DNA of 64,000 nt from Deltaproteobacteria bacterium (GTDB lineage Bacteria; Desulfobacterota; GWC2-55-46). Of the stretch, positions 35,741-41,999 are shown one piece after another. The position numbers and the translations under genes are program-made. The stretch is from NCBI GenBank assembly GCA_016219015.1, contig JACRCL010000017.1, forward strand, positions 1 through 64,000, read 5' to 3'. Numbering within the stretch: position 1 is the stretch's first letter; every line of letters starts with the position of its first letter. A model generated the notes under the pieces. That model saw only the letters and a list, made by a program, of their open reading frames with translations. It did not search any database and was not told the DNA's origin.

Positions 35741-36903
35741 TCCGCCATCTTCAGGAATACCTCATTGGAAAGAAGCACCCCTTTCGGCGTAAGCACGATA
35801 TCATCGTTCGGGCCGTTCAACAGCCCGTCTTTATGGAGAGCCTCCCACCTTTTGAAAGATTCTTTCGGCAGGGAGCCGAAACGTTCCTTGAACGCCCTGC
35901 CCTCGATCCCCTTATCGAGCCTCCTCAGGCCGAGCATCATGGCTTCGGTCATGGCCTCTTCCCTGCGGAGCTTCTCTTCCCCAACTCTTGCCGTGCCGGC
36001 GTTTTCGATCGCCCGCATGTATTCCCGCGGGTCAGGCGCGTTCCACCACCTCCTGCCCCAGCCGGGGCGCGAGATGTAAGAGTGGGCGCTCGCGCCGAGC
36101 CCGAGGTAGTCCTTGTCGGCCCAGTACCTCGAGTTATGGACGCTCGTCTTTCCGGGCAGGGCGAAGTTCGATATCTCGTAATGGATATAGCCCGCTTCTT
36201 GCAAAAGGTATATAGCCCGCTCATACATCGCAGCCTCGGCCTCCTCTGAAGGCAGCCCGGCGCGGCCTTTGAACGCGCTGAAAAACGGCGTCCCTTCCTC
36301 TATAGTAAGCCCGTAGACGGAGATGTGCTCGGGCCTGAGCCCTATCGCCTTTCGCACAGAGCTCTCCCAGTCCTTTTCGCGCTGGCCCGGAAGCCCGAAT
36401 ATGAGGTCTACGCCGATATTACGGGACCCGGCCTCCCGAGCTTCATGGAACGCATCCAGCGCCCTTCGGGCCGAGTGCGTCCTGCCGATGGATTCAAGCT
36501 CAACGTCTGAAAACGACTGTGCCCCGATGCTGAGCCTCGTTACCCCGCCACGGGCGTAGGCCGCGAGTTTCTTTAAATCGACGGTATCGGGGTTTACCTC
36601 GAGGGTAACCTCGATATCATTTCCCAGAGGAATGAACCGGCCCTTTATCGAGCTTATGACCCTGCCGATCTCTTCGGGGGAGAATATGGACGGCGTGCCT
36701 CCGCCGATGTAGACGGTCTCAAGCCTCCTGCCGTTGAGGCCTTCGGTCTCCAGATAAAAGGAAAGCTCCTTTATAACGCAGTCCGAGTACCTCTTCTCAG
36801 GGGGGCTTGAAATCGCGGCTGAGCTGAAGTTGCAGTACGGGCACTTCGATATGCAATACGGTATATGGACGTATACCCCTATCGTGTCGTCGCGTATCTC
36901 CAT
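35728..36903 (-). CDS. hemW: Radical SAM heme chaperone/coproporphyrinogen-oxidase-like protein HemW
   Basis: A 391-residue radical SAM protein with the signature YVHIPYCISKCPYCNFSS (CxxxCxxC), GGGTPS, and the C-terminal HemN-like domain. HemW members bind heme and insert it into acceptor proteins; older annotation calls them oxygen-independent coproporphyrinogen oxidases. The last residues (GCL) and stop codon come from repeat copy D, so the native C-terminus was replaced by a few codons. The start overlaps the 3' end of the CBS gene by 25 bp, with GAGG upstream inside that gene, implying translational coupling. Confidence 0.93.
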   Translation of the reverse strand: MEIRDDTIGVYVHIPYCISKCPYCNFSSAAISSPPEKRYSDCVIKELSFYLETEGLNGRRLETVYIGGGTPSIFSPEEIGRVISSIKGRFIPLGNDIEVTLEVNPDTVDLKKLAAYARGGVTRLSIGAQSFSDVELESIGRTHSARRALDAFHEAREAGSRNIGVDLIFGLPGQREKDWESSVRKAIGLRPEHISVYGLTIEEGTPFFSAFKGRAGLPSEEAEAAMYERAIYLLQEAGYIHYEISNFALPGKTSVHNSRYWADKDYLGLGASAHSYISRPGWGRRWWNAPDPREYMRAIENAGTARVGEEKLRREEAMTEAMMLGLRRLDKGIEGRAFKERFGSLPKESFKRWEALHKDGLLNGPNDDIVLTPKGVLLSNEVFLKMAEGCL

Positions 36904-37292
36904 ATCCTCCTCAACACGTCCTCGGGGAATATTACCCCGAGGGGCCTGCCGCAGTCGTCAGTTACGACGACGAACCCGGCATCACGGGGGCGCGCGAAGG
37001 CCGCCCTCACCTCGTCCATCCCCGCGTGCGGGCGGACTGTGGCGAAGCCTTTCTCAGCCGATTCTTTGACAAGCGCCTTCGAAACGGAATCCGGCGCATT
37101 CGCGTTGTCGAACTTGCCGGAGGGGAACGCCTCCATGAGGGACCCCGGTGTGACCGCCCCCGTGACAACGCCCTTGCTATCGACGGATACGAGGACCTTA
37201 TGACCTTCGGTAAACAGCCTTAACGCCCCCGGCACGGTCTCATCCGTACCGATAGTCCTTACGCCCGCGCTCATCATGTTCGCCGCTACCAT
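36879..37292 (-). CDS. CBS-domain pair protein
   Basis: A 137-residue protein consisting of two CBS motifs, which form a Bateman module that binds adenosine nucleotides (ATP, AMP, SAM). Landmarks are GTDETVPGALRLFTEGHKVLVSV for the first and DDCGRPLGVIFPEDVLRRIW for the second. No fused enzyme domain, so it may act on a partner. GGAG 5 nt before the ATG. It is the upstream partner of hemW in a two-gene unit. Confidence 0.82.
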   Translation of the reverse strand: MVAANMMSAGVRTIGTDETVPGALRLFTEGHKVLVSVDSKGVVTGAVTPGSLMEAFPSGKFDNANAPDSVSKALVKESAEKGFATVRPHAGMDEVRAAFARPRDAGFVVVTDDCGRPLGVIFPEDVLRRIWRYATTR

Positions 37293-37307
37293 CGCCGCTC
37301 CTACAGG

Positions 37308-37339
37308 TTATTTTAACATAAGGGGGTATTATTTTAACA
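37308..37339. promoter_or_regulatory. Two TTATTTTAACA direct repeats 21 bp apart
   Basis: Identical 11-mers at 37308-37318 and 37329-37339 lie just upstream of the CBS-hemW unit and about 110 bp from the divergent antiporter promoter. The 21-bp period equals two helical turns, as for tandem binding of a regulator on one DNA face. Confidence 0.45.
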
Positions 37340-37444
37340 GATACCGGGGCCAAAAGTAACCACCTTCGAAAACCCGCCAGTTATAAGCCTTGCAGACCGG
37401 ACCAGCCCCGCGGCGGGGAGAGTTTTAGAAAAGCACAAAAATGC

Positions 37445-37472
37445 TTGACATTTAAGGATAATTAAATACAAT
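37445..37472 (+). promoter_or_regulatory. Promoter of the antiporter gene
   Basis: TTGACA (37445-37450), 16-bp spacer, TACAAT (37467-37472), 35 bp before the ATG at 37507. Confidence 0.75.
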
Positions 37473-37506
37473 CGAAGTCTCTTATCCCCTTACAAACGGA
37501 GCTATC

Positions 37507-38922
37507 ATGACCCCATGCCGCCCGGGACTTCAAAGGAGCCTCACCCTTAAATTCTTGATCCTCGGCCTCGCGTTCGCCGTCCTTCTTAACCCCTCCGGCA
37601 TCTTCGCGGGCGACAATACGGCGGGAGAGGCCGTAACCGGCGACATATTCCCTCTCACCTTCCTCTGGATAGCGGTCCTCCTCATAGCCGCGAAGATATC
37701 GAGCCTCATCGAGCGCGTGGGGCAGCCCGCGGTCCTGGGCGAGCTTATCATCGGGGTCGTGCTCGGCAGCCTTTACCTTACCGGCTTTACCATGTTCGAG
37801 CAGATAAAGACGAACGAGATAATACACTTCCTCGCGGAGCTCGGGGTCGTGGTGCTGCTCTTCCAGATAGGGATAGAGTCGAACATACAGACGATGATAA
37901 AGGTAGGGATACCCTCTTTCCTGGTGGCGTGCGTGGGCGTAATACTGCCGCTCGTGGCGATAACGTACTTCGTGGGGCCGTGGCTCATACCGGGGCTCCA
38001 GTACTCCGCCTACCTTTTCCTCGGGGCCACCATGACCGCGACGTCCGTCGGGATAACGGCGAGGGTCCTGCAGGACATCGGCAAATCGCAGACCCCGGAG
38101 GCGCGCACCATAATAGGCGCGGCCGTCATCGACGACGTGCTCGGCCTCATAATACTCGCGGTCGTATCGGCCATAGTCATCCAGGGCTCGATAGACTTAT
38201 ACTCCCTCTTTATAATAATACTAAAGGCTGCCGTATTCCTCGGCGGAGGCATACTGCTGGGCACATGGATCGCGCCGCGGCTTAGCTGGTTCTTCTCCAG
38301 GATACACACGGGAACGGGCATGAAGTTCGCCCTTGTGATATCATTCGGCCTCGTCTTCGCCTACGTAGCCTCGCTCGTGGGCCTCGCGCCCATCGTCGGG
38401 GCGTTCACGGCCGGGCTCATCCTTACGCCCGTGTACTTCGACCAGTTCAGCGACCCGCCGTTCGTGGAAGACTTAAGAAAAACGCTCAGGGAAGAGCGCG
38501 TCGACGGCGCTCTCGCCGGAAGGCTCGAAGAGATAATCGAGGTCCACTCGCACAGGCACATAATGGAGTTCACCGAGCACCTCGGGCATTTCCTCGTGCC
38601 GATATTCTTCGTCCTTACGGGCATGCAGGTTAAGGTCGCAACACTCATGGACACCCGCGTCATAGTGATGGCCGCGGGCATATTCATAGCCGCCGTTATC
38701 ACCAAGGTTGCCGCCGGGTGGGCCGCCGGCAAGGGCATGAACAAGCTCTCGGTGGGCGTCGGCATGATCCCGCGCGGGGAGGTCGGGCTCATATTCGCCA
38801 ACATGGGCAAGGGCATGGGTGTGATGGACGACACCGTCTTCTCGGCCATAGTCATCGTCATCATGGCCACGACCCTTGTCACCCCGCCGATGCTCGCGGC
38901 TGTATTCAAACGGACGGGTTAA
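37507..38922 (+). CDS. Cation:proton antiporter, CPA2 (Kef-type) family
   Basis: A 471-residue membrane protein with about 12-13 hydrophobic segments and an N-terminal signal-like segment (FLILGLAFAVLLNPSGIFAG). The Na+/H+ exchanger fold is seen in RVGQPAVLGELIIGVVLG, TMTATSVGITARVLQDIG, GAAVIDDVLGLIILAVVSA (the paired Asp of the ion site) and IPRGEVGLIFANMG. There is no C-terminal RCK/TrkA-N domain, so it is not a glutathione-gated KefB/C. It would exchange Na+ or K+ for protons. Monocistronic. Confidence 0.92.
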   Translation: MTPCRPGLQRSLTLKFLILGLAFAVLLNPSGIFAGDNTAGEAVTGDIFPLTFLWIAVLLIAAKISSLIERVGQPAVLGELIIGVVLGSLYLTGFTMFEQIKTNEIIHFLAELGVVVLLFQIGIESNIQTMIKVGIPSFLVACVGVILPLVAITYFVGPWLIPGLQYSAYLFLGATMTATSVGITARVLQDIGKSQTPEARTIIGAAVIDDVLGLIILAVVSAIVIQGSIDLYSLFIIILKAAVFLGGGILLGTWIAPRLSWFFSRIHTGTGMKFALVISFGLVFAYVASLVGLAPIVGAFTAGLILTPVYFDQFSDPPFVEDLRKTLREERVDGALAGRLEEIIEVHSHRHIMEFTEHLGHFLVPIFFVLTGMQVKVATLMDTRVIVMAAGIFIAAVITKVAAGWAAGKGMNKLSVGVGMIPRGEVGLIFANMGKGMGVMDDTVFSAIVIVIMATTLVTPPMLAAVFKRTG

Positions 38923-38997
38923 AAGCAAGGAACGAGGCTGCCGATACGCTCTGCTTAGACGCCAACCGGTTTTGCCTTTTCAGCCGGCTATCGGTTT

Positions 38998-39041
38998 CCG
39001 ATAACTGATAACTGATAACCGATTACCGATAACTGATACCA
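38998..39041. repeat. Short tandem CTGATAA-type repeats
   Basis: Several copies of GATAACTGATAACTGATAAC-like units (period 7-8, then a variant GATTACCGATAACTGATA) fill the gap between two convergent genes. No gene; possibly slippage-derived. Confidence 0.6.
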
Positions 39042-39046
39042 GCCTT

Positions 39047-39937
39047 CTATACCGAGACCTTATACTTCTTGACGAACCCCACCGGCCTGTAGCTCATCTT
39101 CGATTTCCTCAGGCCCTCCTGCCCGAGGTCCTGCTCCCTGTTTATGAACACGTACCTCTCAGGCAGACCGGCTGAGAAGCTCTGGTTCACGAACTGCAGC
39201 AGCCCCTTGAACTCCCCTGCCGCCTTTTCAAAGTGCACCACGAAGGTGTCTTTCTTAAGCTCCTCCCCGAGTATATAGGCCGCCGGGGTACCCTCGACAT
39301 AATAGACCGAGCCGCAGAGCTGAAGCTTACCGCACAGGCCAAGGGCCTCTTTCGCCGCGTCGTAATCGTCCGCCGAGCTTTCGTCTCTCCAGCCCTCAAG
39401 CACCCCGAGGGCGTCCGGGATGTATTCGTCGAGGAGCGGCCTTACCTCGTACCTGTAGGAGCCGGTAAAGAGGTTGACGAGGTTCTTTTTCCTGTGGAAC
39501 TTCCTGCCGGACAGGCCGGCCATCTCCTCTCTGCTGTAGAGGTAGTCGAAGTTGTCCCTGTCCTCCTTGACCCCGTACCCGGCCTCCCTTAAAAGGAGCG
39601 TCTGCCGCTCCGAGGCGTTCTTCATGCATGAGAACCTTTTAAAGAGGCCGTCGAGCAGGTCCCTCTTCGGCAGGCCGAACGGGAGCATGAAAAAGTCCTT
39701 GCCGTTGTCGCGGCCGGATATCATGACAGTCCCGTCCGGAAGGCGGGAGAGCATGTAGCCGTGGGTCTTCCGGAAAAGGAAAATGTTCGCGAAGGTGAAC
39801 TCCGATACCCCGCACTCCAGCCTTTTGAAGAGCGGGTGGAGGACCTGCCTGTGGCCTATCGACACCTCTGAAAGGTCCGGGTAATCCGGGATCAAGTCCT
39901 GCAAGCAAGCCCCTCCCTGTAACAAGTCTTTCCTCAA
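39047..39937 (-). CDS. DUF2156/LPG-synthase C-terminal-domain protein
   Basis: A 296-residue soluble protein matching the GNAT-like domain found at the C-terminus of phosphatidylglycerol lysyltransferase (MprF), but without the membrane part. Features are SEFTFANIFLFRKTHGYMLSRL near the N-terminus and YVFINREQDLGQEGLRKSKMSYRPVGFVKKY at the C-terminus (in two overlapping motifs). Such stand-alone proteins probably transfer aminoacyl groups or act as GNAT-like acyltransferases; the substrate is unknown. Confidence 0.8.
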   Translation of the reverse strand: MRKDLLQGGACLQDLIPDYPDLSEVSIGHRQVLHPLFKRLECGVSEFTFANIFLFRKTHGYMLSRLPDGTVMISGRDNGKDFFMLPFGLPKRDLLDGLFKRFSCMKNASERQTLLLREAGYGVKEDRDNFDYLYSREEMAGLSGRKFHRKKNLVNLFTGSYRYEVRPLLDEYIPDALGVLEGWRDESSADDYDAAKEALGLCGKLQLCGSVYYVEGTPAAYILGEELKKDTFVVHFEKAAGEFKGLLQFVNQSFSAGLPERYVFINREQDLGQEGLRKSKMSYRPVGFVKKYKVSV

Positions 39938-40028
39938 CCCAGATTATACCACCTGTTGATTTTATTCGGGCGCTCGGCGACATACCGCCCTTTTTAAGGG
40001 CGCATCAAAGAGCTATATAAAAAGCAAT

Positions 40029-40080
40029 ACCTTGCCGACAATCCCGCCATTTATGGCGGGATTGCATCCGGCGGCAAGGT
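40029..40080. other. Nested perfect palindrome (cruciform-prone)
   Basis: Outer arms ACCTTGCCG/CGGCAAGGT (9 bp) enclose inner arms AATCCCGCCAT/ATGGCGGGATT (11 bp, 2-nt loop), all perfect. It lies in the 400-bp gene-free stretch 39938-40334. No T run follows, so it is not a standard terminator. Confidence 0.7.
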
Positions 40081-40334
40081 AAAATCCAGACCCATGATAG
40101 AGGAGCCGGCGGCGGCCCGGCCGGTCACATAAGATACCGGGAGGCCCCTGGCAAGGTCATTTTCAGGCCATAAAACCATTCCCTTTGCCGGCCCAAAAAC
40201 CTCAGCCTTTTCAAGCACATCCTTAAATACCCCGTTAAAAAAACGCACCTCCCTTGTAACTTATGTCACTGTGAGTTTTTCCCGGCACTGGTATAACAGG
40301 GTGAGTTTAAAATACGTAAGGAGGAGCGTGGGCC

Positions 40335-40757
40335 ATGAAGAGATTCAAAGGTATAGCGGTTTTATCCTCTTTGCTGCTGCTTGGCGCGGTAAGCGTGGCA
40401 GAGGCCGAAATGGTCACGATTTACGGCCCGGTATACATCACAAAGGGCGAACACCACAATAAAGAGACGAAGCTCAACTTCACGGCCCCCATGCCCGGAG
40501 CAGGCGTCATAGTCGTCAAGAACGGCGGGGACTCGGGGAAGGAATCCAGGGTCAGCAGCGCCGAGATAGAGCTTAACGGCCAGGACGTGGCCAAGGAAAA
40601 GGACTTCAACAAGAACGCCGAGGTGCTTGAATACAACGTGACCCTGCAGGCCGAGAACGAACTTGAGGTAAAGGTCGAGTCCTGCAAGAAGTGCGAGATC
40701 GAGATATCCGTAAAGGGTGAGCCGGCGCCTCCGCCTATAAGGCCCCTTACCCGGTAA
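40335..40757 (+). CDS. Secreted hypothetical protein
   Basis: A 140-residue protein with a clear Sec signal peptide (KRFKGIAVLSSLLLLGAVSVAEAE, cleavage likely after AEA). The mature part is beta-rich and contains ELNGQDVAKEKDFNKNAEV and ENELEVKVESCKKCEIEI, a small module I associate with secreted proteins of Desulfobacterota and relatives. Two Cys in CKKC could form a disulfide or bind metal. AAGGAGGAG upstream is a strong ribosome-binding site. No function assigned. Confidence 0.75.
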   Translation: MKRFKGIAVLSSLLLLGAVSVAEAEMVTIYGPVYITKGEHHNKETKLNFTAPMPGAGVIVVKNGGDSGKESRVSSAEIELNGQDVAKEKDFNKNAEVLEYNVTLQAENELEVKVESCKKCEIEISVKGEPAPPPIRPLTR

Positions 40758-40843
40758 TCGAAGACAGCAACCCACTTCATATTCCCCCCACTTTGCCGGG
40801 GCTCAGGAAGGGCGCCGGTTGTCAAAGGATTCTGGCCCACCGA

Positions 40844-40887
40844 TCAGGTCTTGCATCAAGGAGCTCCTCTCCGGATGCAAGACCTGA
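40844..40887. other. Perfect 14-bp inverted repeat
   Basis: TCAGGTCTTGCATC and GATGCAAGACCTGA flank a 16-nt loop. The repeat lies 90-130 bp after the secreted-protein gene. A few T residues follow about 10 bp later (CCTTTTAAGG), so a terminator role is possible but not convincing. Confidence 0.6.
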
Positions 40888-41070
40888 CCTACCTTTTAAG
40901 GCCTTTGAAAATGCCTTACGAACCGGTCAGCGCCTCACGTAAATATAAAGGCGGTTTACCGGCTGCGCCGCTTCTTTTGAGGCCCGCAACCCGGCTGCTT
41001 AAAACGCGCCCGCGGCGCATCATAAAGCGCCCTTTTCCACTCAATCCGCCCCGTGATTTTAAGAGGGGGG

Positions 41071-41113
41071 GGTGACCGTGGTCACATAAAAAACAGGGGG
41101 GCTGTTGTATACT
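41071..41113 (+). promoter_or_regulatory. CRP/FNR-type operator and activator-dependent promoter
   Basis: GGTGACCGTGGTCACA (41071-41086) matches the CRP half-site pattern TGTGA-N6-TCACA at 9 of 10 positions. A good -10 TATACT lies at 41108-41113 but the -35 region is poor. Taking the start point near 41120, the palindrome is centred at about -41.5, the classic class II activator position. It would control the TPR gene at 41229. Confidence 0.5.
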
Positions 41114-41228
41114 GTTTCCACGATGCACTTCTATAAAACCTTCTTGGTTCTTCCTATATAACAACGGCAAAAAGCTCAATTACCGAAAACAAATCGGGCA
41201 AATCTCAAAACGGCAGGAGGTGCGGTTT

Positions 41229-41657
41229 ATGGAAATTGAGGTTGTGGAAAAGGGCATAGGGTTCGCCCGCGACGGCAGGTTCAGTGAAGCGTTGAGGATC
41301 TTCGACGAAGACCTGTGCTTTACTCAACACCCTACGGCGATGTCGCACTACGCCGTATGCCTCGCCAACGTGGAGGGGAATTACGACAAGGCCATATCGC
41401 TCTGCCTCATGGCGGCTGAAAAGGAATTCTATAACCCGGAGATATACCTGAACCTCGGAAGGATATTCCTCCTGAACGGGCAGAAGTCCGTAGCGGTCAG
41501 GGCCTTCAGGAAAGGGCTCAAGTTCGACAACTGCCACTTCGACATCTTGAAGGAGATGAAAAAGCTCGGCGTCAGGAGAAAGCCGATAGTCGGGTTCCTG
41601 CCCAGGCAGAACCCCGTCAACAGGCTGCTCGGCAGGCTCGCCGGAAGGATAGCTTAA
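41229..41657 (+). CDS. Small TPR protein
   Basis: A 142-residue cytoplasmic protein built of TPR-like helix pairs (GIGFARDGRFSEALRIFDED, NYDKAISLCLMAAEKEF, IYLNLGRIFLLNGQKSVAVR, AFRKGLKFDNCHFDILKEM) with a basic C-terminal tail. It is probably a protein-interaction adaptor. AGGAGGTG 6 nt before the ATG at 41229 decides the start over an upstream GTG. Followed by a strong terminator, so monocistronic and possibly under the CRP-like site described upstream. Confidence 0.8.
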   Translation: MEIEVVEKGIGFARDGRFSEALRIFDEDLCFTQHPTAMSHYAVCLANVEGNYDKAISLCLMAAEKEFYNPEIYLNLGRIFLLNGQKSVAVRAFRKGLKFDNCHFDILKEMKKLGVRRKPIVGFLPRQNPVNRLLGRLAGRIA

Positions 41658-41681
41658 GGCAGAAAAACCGGATGAAATGCG

Positions 41682-41712
41682 AAACCCCCGCCCGAATGGG
41701 CGGGGGTTTTTT
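41682..41712 (+). terminator. Rho-independent terminator after the TPR gene
   Basis: AACCCCCGCCC and GGGCGGGGGTT around a GAAT loop, followed by TTTT, 25 bp after the stop codon. Confidence 0.93.
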
Positions 41713-41719
41713 ATTTTAA

Positions 41720-41991
41720 CAGGCTGCTGAAAAACTCAAAATCAAATACAGGCTGCTCAAAAAGCTCCAGATGCGAGGCCCCGATTGAAATAGGGAAGCA
41801 AGGAATGAGGCGTACTTTGTCTGTCATTCTGAGCGAGTGAGCCGAAGCCCTGAGCGAAGCGAAGGGGAAGAATCTCGAATTGGGGAGCAACAGGTTCGGG
41901 ATTCTTCGTCGCCTTCGGCTCCTCAGAATGACAACCTTGTACGCTGTTGCGCTTTGATGAAACGAAGCAGATGGACTTTTTCAGCAGCCTG
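41720..41991. repeat. Family-2 palindromic element, locus d, carrying an internal family-3 repeat
   Basis: CAGGCTGCTGAAAAACTC and a tandem CAGGCTGCTCAAAAAGCTCC start the locus; ACTTTTTCAGCAGCCTG ends it, 9 bp before the hsp70-like stop codon. The centre is interrupted at about 41822 by a family-3 element, after which the family-2 right half resumes. Confidence 0.85.
41823..41932. repeat. Family-3 palindromic repeat, copy 3 (nested)
   Basis: GTCATTCTGAGCGAGTGAGC at the left, CTCCTCAGAATGAC at the right, with GAAGAATCTCG and CGGGATTCTTCG inside. It lies within a family-2 element, showing that family 3 was the later insertion here. Confidence 0.88.
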
Positions 41992-41999
41992 TTAAGGCC

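Noticed and set aside
40051-40248. Possible 65-residue minus-strand gene
   Set aside because: The GTG start falls inside the only Shine-Dalgarno-like motif, the frame crosses the nested palindrome at 40029-40080, and the product matches nothing recognisable.
41822-41932. Reading the family-3 repeat as a small RNA gene
   Set aside because: It has no promoter or T run and occurs in several copies with the same arms, so a dispersed repeat explains it better.
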